From assembly GCA_013519935.1 (NCBI GenBank), contig JACDUA010000006.1, forward strand, positions 31,097 to 95,096: a DNA stretch of 64,000 nucleotides. The letters run 5' to 3'. The position numbers were made by a program, and so were the translations under genes. Below are positions 50,084 through 60,557 of this stretch, one piece after another. This DNA is from Ectothiorhodospiraceae bacterium WFHF3C12 (lineage in GTDB: Bacteria; Pseudomonadota; Gammaproteobacteria; Nitrococcales; Nitrococcaceae). Under the pieces are notes generated by a model. It saw only the letters and a program-made list of their open reading frames with translations. It had not been told where the DNA came from and made no database searches. The stretch's first letter is position 1. Each line of letters starts with the position of its first letter.

Positions 50084-51333
50084 TGAGTAACGGCACCCGG
50101 TCCAATGGTTTGCTGGGGTGGATCGACGCGCGCTTTCCGCTCACCAAGATGTGGAACGAGCACGTCGGCGAGTACTACGCACCCAGGAATTTCAACTTCT
50201 GGTACTTCTTCGGATCGCTGGCGCTGCTGGTGCTGGTCATCCAGATCGTTTCCGGCATCTGGCTGACCATGAACTACAAGCCGGCGGCGGAGATGGCCTT
50301 CTCCTCCGTCGAATACATCATGCGCGACGTCCAGTGGGGCTGGCTGATCCGTTATATCCACTCCACCGGCGCATCCGCGTTCTTCGTCGTCGTCTATCTG
50401 CACATGTTCCGGGCGCTGCTCTACGGTTCCTACCAGAAACCGCGAGAGCTGCTCTGGATCTTCGGCATGCTCATCTATCTGGTGCTCATGGCGGAAGCCT
50501 TCATGGGTTACCTGCTGCCGTGGGGACAGATGTCCTACTGGGGTGCCCAGGTGATCATCTCCCTGTTCGGCGCGATTCCGGGCGTCGGTGAAGATCTGGC
50601 GCTATGGATTCGCGGGGACTACAACATCTCCGACGTGACGCTGAACCGCTTCTTTGCGCTGCACGTGATCGCCCTGCCGCTGGTGCTCGTGTTCCTGGTG
50701 GTGGCCCACATCCTGGCGCTGCACGAGGTCGGGTCCAACAATCCGGACGGCGTCGACATCAAGAAGAACAAGGACAGCAACGGCAATCCGCTGGACGGTA
50801 TCCCGTTCCATCCTTACTACACCGTGAAGGACCTGTTCGGCGCCGGCTGTTTCCTGATCGTCTTCGCCATCGTGGTCTTCTACCTTCCCGAGATGGGCGG
50901 TCTGTTCCTGGAGAAGCCCAATTTCGCGCCGGCGGACCCGCTGAAGACGCCCGACCATATCGCGCCGGTGTGGTACTTCACGCCCTTCTACGCCATTCTC
51001 CGCGCGATCCCCGACAAGCTGGGGGGCGTGCTGGCCATGGGCGCCGCGATTGTCGTGCTCTTCTTCCTGCCGTGGATTGATCGTGGCCGGGTGCGCTCGA
51101 TCCGTTACCGCGGGCTGGCGTACAAGCTGGCGCTGGCGCTGTTCGCGATCGCCTTCGTGGTGCTGGGATACATGGGACTGCAGACGCCTTCCGACGTGTT
51201 CGTCGGCCTGACGGCGACCCGCTGGTCGCAGATCGGCACAACCATCTATTTCGGGTTCTTCGTGTTCCTGTGGATCTACACGTTCTTCGGTCTGGAGAAG
51301 ACCAAGCCGGTGCCGGAAAGGGTGACTGAATAA
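50083..51333 (+). CDS. petB: Cytochrome b subunit of cytochrome bc1
   Basis: The membrane core of complex III, with about eight helices in 416 aa. Haem ligands by position are H93 and H107 in the second helix and H194 and H209 in the fourth. The Qo-site motif reads PVWY (APVWYFTPFY) where mitochondria and alphaproteobacteria have PEWY; I recall this variant as common in beta/gammaproteobacteria. A loop LHEVGSNNPDGVDIKKN follows helix D. It overlaps both neighbours by one base. Confidence 0.96.
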   Translation: MSNGTRSNGLLGWIDARFPLTKMWNEHVGEYYAPRNFNFWYFFGSLALLVLVIQIVSGIWLTMNYKPAAEMAFSSVEYIMRDVQWGWLIRYIHSTGASAFFVVVYLHMFRALLYGSYQKPRELLWIFGMLIYLVLMAEAFMGYLLPWGQMSYWGAQVIISLFGAIPGVGEDLALWIRGDYNISDVTLNRFFALHVIALPLVLVFLVVAHILALHEVGSNNPDGVDIKKNKDSNGNPLDGIPFHPYYTVKDLFGAGCFLIVFAIVVFYLPEMGGLFLEKPNFAPADPLKTPDHIAPVWYFTPFYAILRAIPDKLGGVLAMGAAIVVLFFLPWIDRGRVRSIRYRGLAYKLALALFAIAFVVLGYMGLQTPSDVFVGLTATRWSQIGTTIYFGFFVFLWIYTFFGLEKTKPVPERVTE

Positions 51334-52076
51334 TGAGAAAGATCCTGATCGCACTCGCATTCGCCCTGTTCTCCGGTCAGGGCATGACCGCCGGGGGCGG
51401 CGGTGACGTCATGTCCGCCGACGCGGACGTGACGGATACGGCGTCTTTGCAGAATGGCGCGAAGCTGTTCGTGAATTACTGCATGGGCTGTCACTCCATG
51501 AAGTACATGCGTTACAGCCGGCTGGCGGATGACCTGGAGATTCCGGAGTCCGTGGTGGAAGAGCAGCTGATCTTCTCTCCGACGAAAAAGATCGGCGATA
51601 CCATGACCAACGCCATGCCCATGGAGATGTCGGAGAAGTGGTTCGGCGCCGCACCGCCCGATCTCAGCCTGACCGCGCGTGTTCGGGGCGCCGATTGGGT
51701 CTACACCTACCTGAACACCTTCTATCGCGACGAGGAACGGGGCCTGGGCGTGAATAACCTCACCCTGGCCAACGCCTCCATGCCCCACGTGCTGGCGCGC
51801 CTCCAGGGCGTTCCGGAGCCGGTGCTGGAAGAGGTGCACAGCGGTGGGCAGTCCAAGCTGGCGGTGGTCTCCGTGGACACGCCGGAGGGCTCGGGCACGC
51901 TCACCGAAGACGAGTATCATGAGCTCACCCGCGACATCACGAACTTCATGGTGTACGCCGCCGAGCCGGTCCAGGCGGAGCGCGAACGTCTGGGCGTCTA
52001 CGTGCTGCTGTTCCTCATCGTTCTCACCTTCATCCTCTACCTGCTCAAGCGGGAATACTGGAAGGATGTCCATTGA
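51333..52076 (+). CDS. petC: Cytochrome c1
   Basis: The membrane-anchored c-type cytochrome of complex III. A cleavable-looking signal (about 1-20) is followed by the haem motif CMGCH (C50, C53, H54) and a C-terminal anchor helix (about 222-239, VYVLLFLIVLTFILYLL). The probable axial methionine is in NASMPHVL. It is 247 aa. The last gene of the petABC operon, it is followed 39 bp later by sspA, an arrangement also seen in Pseudomonas. Confidence 0.95.
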   Translation: MRKILIALAFALFSGQGMTAGGGGDVMSADADVTDTASLQNGAKLFVNYCMGCHSMKYMRYSRLADDLEIPESVVEEQLIFSPTKKIGDTMTNAMPMEMSEKWFGAAPPDLSLTARVRGADWVYTYLNTFYRDEERGLGVNNLTLANASMPHVLARLQGVPEPVLEEVHSGGQSKLAVVSVDTPEGSGTLTEDEYHELTRDITNFMVYAAEPVQAERERLGVYVLLFLIVLTFILYLLKREYWKDVH

Positions 52077-52115
52077 TGAGTCGGCGGGTCACCGCCGATT
52101 CGGGGAGTTGAGCCA

Positions 52116-52736
52116 ATGGCAACGGTAGGACGCCGTTCCGTGATGTCGCTGTTCTCCAGTCCGGAATGCCCCTTCTCCCACCGCGTGCGTTTCGTGCTTG
52201 CGGAGAAGGGTGCCAGCGTGGAGCTGTTGCCGGTTGCCGAGGGCGAGCAGGTGGAGGAGCTCTACGAGGTCAACCCGTATGGGACGATTCCCACGCTGGT
52301 GGACCGAGACCTGGCGTTGTACGACACCAAGATCATTACCGAGTACCTGGACGAGCGTTTCCCGCACCCGCCCCTGATGCCGGTGGATCCGGTCTCCCGG
52401 GCGAAGGCACGGCTGGTGGTCTACCGTATAGAAAAGGACTGGTACAGCCTGCTCGAATCCCTGCGGCACGGGGAAGGCGATGTGGACGCCGCCCGTGAAG
52501 AGCTGACGGAGAGCCTGATCTCCAGCGACGAGGTCTTCGCTGCCGAGCCGTTTTTCCTCAGCGAGGAGCTGACCGTCATGGACTGTGCGCTGGCGCCGCT
52601 ACTATGGCGTTTGCCGTACCATGGCATTGACCTGACCGGGCGGGCGGATGCCATTCTCGAGTACGCGGACCGGCTGTTCGCGCGGGATTCGTTCCAGGAG
52701 AGCCTGACCGACCGTGAAAAGGCCATGAGAGCCTAG
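52116..52736 (+). CDS. sspA: Stringent starvation protein A
   Basis: A glutathione-S-transferase-fold RNA polymerase-associated regulator that controls acid resistance and virulence genes in relatives. The thioredoxin-like N-terminal domain (MSLFSSPECPFSHRVRFVLAEKG) keeps the family PFSHRVR; the catalytic GST residues are not expected. It is 206 aa. GGGAG precedes the ATG. sspB follows 232 bp later. Confidence 0.94.
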   Translation: MATVGRRSVMSLFSSPECPFSHRVRFVLAEKGASVELLPVAEGEQVEELYEVNPYGTIPTLVDRDLALYDTKIITEYLDERFPHPPLMPVDPVSRAKARLVVYRIEKDWYSLLESLRHGEGDVDAAREELTESLISSDEVFAAEPFFLSEELTVMDCALAPLLWRLPYHGIDLTGRADAILEYADRLFARDSFQESLTDREKAMRA

Positions 52737-52968
52737 GGAGACACTGGGCCGTCGCGCCTCGGCGGCGCGGGCCAGAACGAGTTGATCCCTAACGCCGAAT
52801 TCACCGCACCGCGCCGGCGCGTGGCGGCTGGCGCACACGCCGCGGCCGGAAAGACGGGCAAAAAGTCACGAGACACCGGCGGTCGGTGCACACGGGACGA
52901 CATGGCGCGGAGACGCGCGAGTCGTCCGGAGTGTGATCGCCACGCCGCTTCGCTCGAGAGCCTTTGCC

Positions 52969-53352
52969 ATGACCTCAAGCCGACCCTACCTGATCCGGGC
53001 CCTGTACGAGTGGATCGTCGACAACGGTCTCACGCCGTATCTGCTGGTCGATGCCAATGCGGACGCACTGGAGGCGCCGACGGAGTACGCCGACGGCGGC
53101 AAGCTGGTGCTGAACGTGGCGCCCCGCGCGGTGCGAGACCTCCAGCTGGGTAACGATATCGTAGCCTTCAGCGCCCGCTTCGGCGGTGTTTCCCGACAGG
53201 TGTCGATTCCCGTGCCGGCCGTCATGGCGATCTATGCGCGGGAGAACGGCCAGGGGATGCTGTTCGCCGAGCGCGACGACGGCGGGGACGAACCGCCTTC
53301 CGGGCCTCAGGGCCAGGGCGACAAACGCCCGAGTCTGAGAGTCGTCAAGTAA
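52969..53352 (+). CDS. sspB: ClpXP protease specificity factor SspB
   Basis: An adaptor that brings ssrA-tagged and other substrates to ClpXP. The 127-aa protein has the substrate-binding domain (about 1-105), a flexible Gly/Pro linker and the ClpX-docking tail RPSLRVVK. ATG 52969 follows GAGAG; the track start 12 codons earlier is not supported. A 232-bp spacer lies upstream without a clear promoter. Confidence 0.95.
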   Translation: MTSSRPYLIRALYEWIVDNGLTPYLLVDANADALEAPTEYADGGKLVLNVAPRAVRDLQLGNDIVAFSARFGGVSRQVSIPVPAVMAIYARENGQGMLFAERDDGGDEPPSGPQGQGDKRPSLRVVK

Positions 53353-53415
53353 CCCGGTTGAAAGCGCCGCCGTCGCGTCCATCCTTGTCCACAGGGAAGC
53401 CCCGGAGGATCGGAC

Positions 53416-53904
<489 letters not shown>

Positions 53905-53907
<3 letters not shown>

Positions 53908-54166
53908 CCACAGATGGACACGGATTGTTTGTGGTAACGGCTGCGTGCGCCCGGCGTCGGGGACTCGCGGTGAGGACGCCGCTCCTACATCGCTTCATCA
54001 GCCTTCTGTTGGTCATTAGGGAGTGGGATGGGGGCGCTGCCTCCTGGGGCCGCAGGGATCGCTGGCCGGTTGGAAAGAGGCCCCGCGGCGTTGAGCAGTC
54101 AGATCGGGTGCGTTGAACACGGCGACGTCGAGCATCCGTGTCCATCTGTGTTCATCTGTGGCTAAT
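53905..54166. repeat. Bracketed intergenic element between macrodomain gene and diaA
   Basis: The left end, ATTAGCCACAGATG (GAT words at 53913 and 53923), starts at the macrodomain stop. The right end, 54133-54166, is the inverted copy with ATC words at 54134, 54144 and 54154, ending CATCTGTGGCTAAT; the outer 14 bases pair perfectly. Inside there is one reverse GTAGGAG-type REP (about 53966-53988), the only REP in the right two thirds of the window. Both flanking genes end here (convergent). Confidence 0.75.
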
Positions 54167-54174
54167 TCTAGCCG

Positions 54175-55174
<1,000 letters not shown>

Positions 55175-55178
<4 letters not shown>

Positions 55179-57082
55179 GGCCGGGGCATGCCGAACGGCT
55201 CACCGTCCAGCGCCAGCGGTACGAGGCGGCCGTCGCGAAACGCCCCGGCCGGCAACAGGCGGTGGATGACGCCGTCGCCGGCCACGTGGATCACGCCCGT
55301 GGCCGATGCCATGCCGTCGCCCGGATACTGGCGCAGCACGTCGACGACCGGAGCCAGGCGATAGGCGTCGATCCCCATGGCGACCAGTCGTGGCAAGCGC
55401 TTGCTCTCCTGCGGCCACAGCGCCTGCATGGCGTTCAGCGACAGGGCTGCATCCAGAGCGGGCGTGCCCGCCATGAGCCAGGGAATGTCCACGATCCGCA
55501 GCCCGTCCATGTCCTGGTCGTCGTTGGGCTGCGGGCTCCCGGAATAGGCGTGGGACGTCGCGTAGACCGGCAGCCCGATGCCGTGGTGGAAACGGATCTG
55601 CGGGCGGATCAGCCGGGCCTGTTGCGGGTAGGCCGCGAAAAACACCGCATCCATGTCCTGACGCCGGCGCGGCTCGAACTCGATCTCGGCGGACAACACC
55701 CGGCGCAGCGTCCCGTAGCGGGCGCGGCTGGCATCCAGGTTGAAAAGCCGCGTCAACGGCGCGCCGAAGTCACTCGCCTGGGGCTGGTAGTAAGCCTGTT
55801 CCAGGACGCGTCCGCCGCGTGCTTCGAGGCTCGCCCGGAAAGCGCCGGCCACGCGATCGCCCCACTCGCTGTTGGGAACCAGGGCCACGGCCGCCTCGTG
55901 GCCCTGCGCCGCCATCAGCCCGGCGGCGGCCCGGGCGTCGTCCTCCGGGGCAAGGCCGAACTGGAAGAAACGGTCCCGGGGAATCCCTTCGCCGCCCACG
56001 GTGTTGAGCGCCAGCACCGGAACCGGGAACGTGTCCCAGACGCTAAGCATCTCCAGCGACTGCTTGGTCAGCGGGCCGACCACCAGGTCCATGCCGGCCT
56101 CGACCGCGTCCCGGTAAGCGCTGACCACGTCCTTGCCGCTCTCGCCCACGTCGAACACGCGAACGCGGGGGCGCGGGGCCGTGTCCTGGAAGTAGGCGGC
56201 CATGAAACCGTGCATGATGGCCTGGCCGACGCCGGCCAGACGGCCGGACAGCGGCAGCATCAGGGCGATTTCCTCCGGCGGCCGGAGCCGTTCCAGGTGA
56301 TCGGCCAGGATCTGGCCGGCGAACCGGTTGGCGGGGTGATCCGGGTAACGTTGCCGCCACTGGGCCACTGCCTGGCGCAATGCCGGAGCGTCAATGCGGT
56401 TCTCGCGAAAGCGCGTTGCCAGCACCAGCCAGCCGTCGAGGGTCGCCGAGCCGCTGGGCATGACCGCGGCGAGCCGGGCGGGCGACAGCCGGCTCAGGCC
56501 CTCCCAGATGAGCCGGAACTGCCGCTCCCGCGCGGCGCCGGGCGCCATCGATTGCGCCAGCCCGATCCGTATGCGTGCGGCCTCGATCTGGCGGCCAAGG
56601 CTGTAGAGGGCGCTGGCCTGAGCGTCACGCCAGTCCCGGGCCAGTGACTCGGGCAGGTTGTCCGGCTGCTCTTCGAGGCGCTGCCACGCGGCCTCGGGCT
56701 TGTCCTCGCCCAGCTCGATCCGGGCGCGGATCAATGTCAGCCGGTGGCGGTGTTCGCCGGTCAGGACGGTCGCGTCCACATCCTCGATCAGCCGCTGGGC
56801 GGTGGCCACGTCGCCGCCACGCGCGTAAATGCCCGCCGCTCTAACCAGGTAGCGGTCCCGCAGCGGTGACTGCGTCTGCTCGGCAGCGGTCTCGAACAGC
56901 GCCGCCGCCTCCAGGGGGCGGTCCAGGGCCAGGGCGCGGCGCGCCTCTTCGGCCATGGCCGGTTCGCGCTCGGCGGGCTCCGGCGTGACGCTGGGTTTCG
57001 GTGGCGGGGCGGCGCAGCCGGCCAGGAGCAAGGCCCCTGCGACGCCGAGAATTAAAGAAGCCCTGTTGGATCGCGAGCGCAT
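55175..57082 (-). CDS. lpoA: Outer-membrane lipoprotein LpoA, activator of PBP1A
   Basis: An outer-membrane lipoprotein that reaches through the peptidoglycan to stimulate PBP1A. The signal ends in lipobox LLAGC (C23). A Pro-rich linker, a TPR-like N domain (about 50-260) and a periplasmic-binding-protein-like C domain from about 280 (IALMLPLSGRLAGVGQAI) follow. It is 635 aa. ATG 57082 has AAGGA upstream; the track adds 39 codons with no signal character. Confidence 0.93.
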
Positions 57083-57215
57083 GATTTCCTTTGCCGTGCT
57101 GACATCGTGAGGCGGGGTCCGCTGCTGCGCCGTCGTCTCCAGCGGCGCCGGCCCTGGTCGCGAGGTCTCGGAACCGCCGACCGGCAAGCGCGTGGGCATT
57201 GTTCAGCGCTACGTT

Positions 57216-57223
57216 AGTATACT
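57216..57223. promoter_or_regulatory. Shared palindromic -10 element between lpoA and rsmI
   Basis: AGTATACT is its own reverse complement, so both strands read TATACT, a five-of-six match to the -10 box, within the 187-bp gap between the divergent genes. The -35 regions are weak on both strands. If used, polymerases firing in the two directions would compete for the same DNA. Confidence 0.4.
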
Positions 57224-57269
57224 GGCACACCTTTTTCCGTGCATCCGACCCCGCGGGGAGACCGCCGCC

Positions 57270-58112
57270 ATGGCCGCCACGCTGTACGTCGTCGCCACGC
57301 CCATCGGTAACCTCGAGGATATGACCTACCGGGCGGTCCGCATCCTACGGGAGGTGGACCTCGTGGCCGTGGAGGATACGCGCCACGCGCGTAAGCTGCT
57401 GGAGCACTACGGCATCGACCGGCCGCTGCTGAGCCTGCACGAGCACAACGAGGCGCAGCGGCTCGAGCCCGTGTTGTCCCGGTTGGAAGGCGGTGCTTCC
57501 ATCGCGGTGATCAGCGACGCCGGGACGCCGTTGATCAGCGATCCCGGGTTCCAGCTGGTGCGCGAGGCCCGCCGTCGCGGCATCGCCGTGTCCCCCGTGC
57601 CCGGGGCCAGCGCGATCACTGCCGCGCTGTCCGTGGCGGGCCTGCCCACCGACCGGTTCGTCTATGAGGGTTTCCTGCCGGCAAAGCCCGCCGCCCGGCG
57701 GCGGCGCCTGGAGCAACTCGTCACCGAGCCGCGCACGCTGGTGCTGCTGGAATCCAGTCACCGTATCCGGCAGGCGCTGGCCGACCTGGTCGGGGTATTC
57801 GGCGAGGCACGGGAGGCCGTCCTGGCCCGGGAGCTGACCAAGCGTTTCGAGACGTTGGCCAATGCCGGGCTCGGCGAGCTGGAAGACTGGTTACGGACCG
57901 ATCCCAATCAGTGCAAGGGGGAGTTCGTGATCCTGGTGGGGGGCGCTCCCGCCAGCGAGCGCCGGGCCGATGAGGCTGAGGTGGATCGTATCCTCGCCCT
58001 CCTGGTCGCATCGTTGCCGGTCAAGCAGGCTGCCGCGCTTGCCTCGGGCATCACGGGCGAGCCCCGTAACCGTCTCTATAAACGGGCGCTGGAACTGGCC
58101 GACACGCCGTGA
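57270..58112 (+). CDS. rsmI: 16S rRNA 2'-O-ribose C1402 methyltransferase RsmI
   Basis: Methylates the ribose of C1402 in the decoding centre, working with RsmH, which is encoded 1.2 kb downstream, on the same nucleotide. It is a tetrapyrrole-methylase-fold protein of 280 aa with the family start LYVVATPIGNLEDMT and SDAGTPLISDPG. ATG 57270 follows GGGGAG; the track start is upstream of the -10 palindrome region and not supported. It lies divergent from lpoA, as usual. Confidence 0.95.
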   Translation: MAATLYVVATPIGNLEDMTYRAVRILREVDLVAVEDTRHARKLLEHYGIDRPLLSLHEHNEAQRLEPVLSRLEGGASIAVISDAGTPLISDPGFQLVREARRRGIAVSPVPGASAITAALSVAGLPTDRFVYEGFLPAKPAARRRRLEQLVTEPRTLVLLESSHRIRQALADLVGVFGEAREAVLARELTKRFETLANAGLGELEDWLRTDPNQCKGEFVILVGGAPASERRADEAEVDRILALLVASLPVKQAAALASGITGEPRNRLYKRALELADTP

Positions 58113-58133
58113 CCTTGCCCGCCGCCATGCTGT

Positions 58134-58139
58134 TATAAT
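58134..58139 (+). promoter_or_regulatory. -10 box of the rnpB promoter
   Basis: A perfect TATAAT ends 7 bp before the predicted 5' end of rnpB at 58147. The -35 region is poor (TGACCT or GACCTT at 17-18 bp), which is not rare for a promoter with such a -10. Transcription begins 30-35 bp after the rsmI stop. Confidence 0.6.
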
Positions 58140-58146
58140 AATCAGC

Positions 58147-58503
58147 GGAAGTCGGCCGGACAGTCGCTGTGCGCGAAGCGCATGGAGGAAAGTCCGGGCT
58201 CCACAGGGCAGGGTGCCAGGTAACGCCTGGGGGGCGCGAGCCCACGGAAAGTGCCACAGAAAACATACCGCCGATGGCCCGTCACCGGCGGGCACAGGTA
58301 AGGGTGAAAAGGTGCGGTAAGAGCGCACCGCGCGGGTGGCAACATGCCGCGGCACGGTAAACCCCACCCGGAGCAAGACCAAATAGGGGAGCAATGGCGT
58401 GGCCCGCGCTGCTCCCGGGTAGGTCGCTGGAGGTGCACGGTGACGTGCATCCTAGAGGAATGACTGTCCTCGACAGAACCCGGCTTACAGGCTGGCTTCC
58501 CCT
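58147..58503 (+). ncRNA. rnpB: RNase P RNA, type A
   Basis: The catalytic RNA that trims tRNA 5' leaders. The universal cores are clear: GAGGAAAGTCCGGGCTCC (P4 5' side), ACAGGGCAGGGTGCCAGGTA, GGTAAGGGTGAAAAGGTGC, GAGCAAGACCAAATAG and GACAGAACCCGGCTTA. The ends pair as P1: GGAAGTCGGCC with GGCTGGCTTCC, 11 bp including two G-U. P2 is GACAGTC/GACTGTC. P3 is a short hairpin TGCGC-GAA-GCGCA, smaller than in E. coli. The rsmI-rnpB-mraZ order is as in Pseudomonas. Confidence 0.96.
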
Positions 58504-58733
58504 GATATACCCGCCGCGCGGCCGGCCGGTCCGGCCCGTGGTCCTTTCCTCTGTCGCCTTTAGCCTTCACCGAACCGAGAGCGACGGCGTATCCCTGCGC
58601 CTTTTCCTTAACTTCATCCCTTAACGCGGTGATTTGAGAGAGAAATCACGGCGGCCTTCAGCGTCGCCCCTCGGCGACACGAAGTGTGCCGCTTAAGTTC
58701 TTGTTGTGCCTGCAAGAATCCCGTCCGATTAAC
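58504..58733. other. Spacer between rnpB and the mra promoter
   Basis: I see no gene. A GC-rich inverted stretch GCCGG-ccggt-CCGGC follows rnpB and may end it. Two clean hairpins come later: GTGATTT-gagagag-AAATCAC (58629-58649) and GTCGCC-cctc-GGCGAC (58663-58678). None has a classical U-run, so termination there is only a suggestion. Confidence 0.5.
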
Positions 58734-58763
58734 TTGACAGTGGGGAGAACCGGTACCTATAGT
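58734..58763 (+). promoter_or_regulatory. Promoter of the mra (division and cell wall) cluster
   Basis: TTGACA (58734-58739) is a perfect -35 box, followed after 18 bp by TATAGT (58758-58763). Transcription would start near 58770, at the edge of the MraZ boxes. It is the strongest promoter match in the window. Confidence 0.8.
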
Positions 58764-58772
58764 GTCGCGAAG

Positions 58773-58797
58773 TGGGAGAAAGTGGTAGGAAATGGAG
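58773..58797 (+). promoter_or_regulatory. MraZ operator: three TGGNN boxes at 10-bp step
   Basis: TGGGA (58773), TGGTA (58783) and TGGAG (58793) are spaced exactly 10 bp apart, between the promoter and the mraZ start. MraZ is known to bind such direct TGGG-type repeats and repress its own operon. The fit of position, number and spacing is strong, although the second and third boxes depart from TGGG. Confidence 0.75.
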
Positions 58798-58822
58798 TTC
58801 AAGGGTATGAAAGGGGGAATGG

Positions 58823-59278
58823 GTGTTTAGAGGTGTCACCCATATCAATCTGGACGCGAAGGGCCGCATGGCCTTTCCCAGCCGCTATCGCGAGAAGCTC
58901 GTCTCTTATTGCGACGGCCAGCTCGTGGTGACGGTGGACCGCGACCATTGCCTCCTCGTGTACCCGCTGCCCGACTGGGAGGTCATCGAGCAGAAGCTGG
59001 TCCGCCTGCCGAGCCTCAACCGCCAGGCAAGGCGGCTGCAGCGGCTGCTGATCGGTCATGCCACCGAGTGTCAGCTCGACGGCAACGGCCGGATCCTGCT
59101 CCCGCCACCGTTGCGGGAATTCGCCGGGCTGGACAAGAAGACCGTGCTGATCGGTCAGGGCAACAAGTTCGAACTCTGGGATGAAGACACGTGGGCGCAG
59201 AACCGCGATGCCTGGCTAGCGGAGGCGGCGGAGGAAGACGGCGAGCTCTCCGAAGAGCTCGAGTCTCTCTCGCTGTAG
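58823..59278 (+). CDS. mraZ: Transcriptional regulator MraZ
   Basis: An AbrB-like repressor of the division and cell wall cluster, 151 aa. It has two SpoVT/AbrB-type repeats, each with the conserved pattern ([14 protein letters not shown] and [14 protein letters not shown]). The start is GTG 58823, behind AGGGGGA. Its predicted operator lies 25-50 bp upstream, so it is probably autoregulated. rsmH follows after 5 bp. Confidence 0.95.
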   Translation: MFRGVTHINLDAKGRMAFPSRYREKLVSYCDGQLVVTVDRDHCLLVYPLPDWEVIEQKLVRLPSLNRQARRLQRLLIGHATECQLDGNGRILLPPPLREFAGLDKKTVLIGQGNKFELWDEDTWAQNRDAWLAEAAEEDGELSEELESLSL

Positions 59279-59283
59279 ATGCC

Positions 59284-60219
59284 ATGAATGCCGCCGAGCA
59301 CAGTCCGGTCCTTCTCGAGCCGGCCGTGGAGATGCTGGCCGTGCGCGCGGATGGGCGCTATGTGGACGGTACCTACGGCCGTGGCGGGCACGCCCGCCGC
59401 ATCCTCCAGCGTCTGGGACCGTCGGGTCAGCTGCTGGTGATCGACCGCGATCCGGAAGCCATCGCCCATGCCCAGGCGTACGTCGCCGACGACGCCCGGT
59501 GCGTGGTCCGGCACGCCGCCTTCGATGAGCTCCCGGCGCTGCTTCGCGACCTGGGCTGGTCCGAGGGTGTCGATGGTGTGCTCCTGGATCTTGGCGTGTC
59601 CTCGCCCCAGCTCGAGGCCGCCGAGCGCGGGTTCAGTTTCCGGCGCGAGGGTCCCCTGGACATGCGCATGGATACCCGCGCCGGACCGACGGCGGCTGAA
59701 TACCTGGCGCAGGTGCCCGAGCGGGAGCTGGCGCAGGTCATTCGCCGCTACGGTGAAGAGCGCTTCGCGCGGCGCATCGCGCGGGCCATCGCCGCCGCCC
59801 GCGAGGAGGCGGCGCTGCCGCAGACGACCAGTGGCCTGGCGCGTTTGATCGCAGCGGCGGTGCCGACCCGCGAGGCTGGCAAGGATCCGGCCACGCGGAC
59901 GTTCCAGGCGCTGAGAATTGCCATAAACCGGGAGCTGGAGATCCTGGCATCGTTTCTCGACGTCGCCTGCGACGTCCTGCGCCCGGCGGGACGGCTGGTG
60001 GTGATCAGCTTCCATTCGCTGGAGGATCGCCAGGTCAAGCGCTTCATGCGCGACAACGCCCGCGTAGGGGACTTGCCGCCGGGCGTGCCGGTGGTGCCGG
60101 AGCACATGCGTCCCCGCCTGCAGCTGGTCAGCAAGGCCATTAGACCCGAACGCCACGAGCTGGAGGCGAATCCACGCGCGCGAAGCGCGGTCATGCGGGT
60201 CGCGGAGCGTCTGCCATGA
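59284..60219 (+). CDS. rsmH: 16S rRNA N4-cytosine-1402 methyltransferase RsmH
   Basis: Adds the N4 methyl group to C1402 of 16S rRNA, the same nucleotide modified by RsmI. The class I SAM-binding motif [10 protein letters not shown] and the [10 protein letters not shown] segment are family signatures. ATG 59284 ([17 protein letters not shown]) gives 311 aa, as in E. coli (313); the track's earlier start lies inside mraZ. It overlaps ftsL by 4 nt. Confidence 0.96.
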   Translation: MNAAEHSPVLLEPAVEMLAVRADGRYVDGTYGRGGHARRILQRLGPSGQLLVIDRDPEAIAHAQAYVADDARCVVRHAAFDELPALLRDLGWSEGVDGVLLDLGVSSPQLEAAERGFSFRREGPLDMRMDTRAGPTAAEYLAQVPERELAQVIRRYGEERFARRIARAIAAAREEAALPQTTSGLARLIAAAVPTREAGKDPATRTFQALRIAINRELEILASFLDVACDVLRPAGRLVVISFHSLEDRQVKRFMRDNARVGDLPPGVPVVPEHMRPRLQLVSKAIRPERHELEANPRARSAVMRVAERLP

Positions 60220-60557
60220 CGGTACGGGCCATCATTCTGCTGGCCCTGATGACGGCCGTGGTCTGCAGCGCCACGGCTGTCGTCTATTCGAAGCACCGAG
60301 CCCGGGCCTCGTTCGCCGAGCTGCAGAGCCTGCATCGCGAGCGCGACCGGCTCAACGTTGAATGGGAGCGGCTGCAGTTGGAGCAGGGTGCCTGGACAAC
60401 CCATGGGCGCATCGAGCGGGTAGCCCGGGAGGAGCTCGATATGGCGCCCCCCGGGGCCGAGGACGTGGTTCTGATCCGGGCCGGCGCGGGCCCGGCACTG
60501 GATCTGAATTGGCGCCCGGGAGATCCCGGTGCCGGAGGCATGCCGGATGAACGCTAG
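60216..60557 (+). CDS. ftsL: Cell division protein FtsL
   Basis: A bitopic divisome protein of the FtsQLB complex, 113 aa. It has one N-terminal membrane helix (about 4-24) followed by a periplasmic coiled coil ([21 protein letters not shown]). The C-terminal tail after residue 80 is Gly/Pro rich and longer than usual. The start overlaps rsmH and the end overlaps ftsI by 11 nt. Confidence 0.93.
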   Translation: MTVRAIILLALMTAVVCSATAVVYSKHRARASFAELQSLHRERDRLNVEWERLQLEQGAWTTHGRIERVAREELDMAPPGAEDVVLIRAGAGPALDLNWRPGDPGAGGMPDER

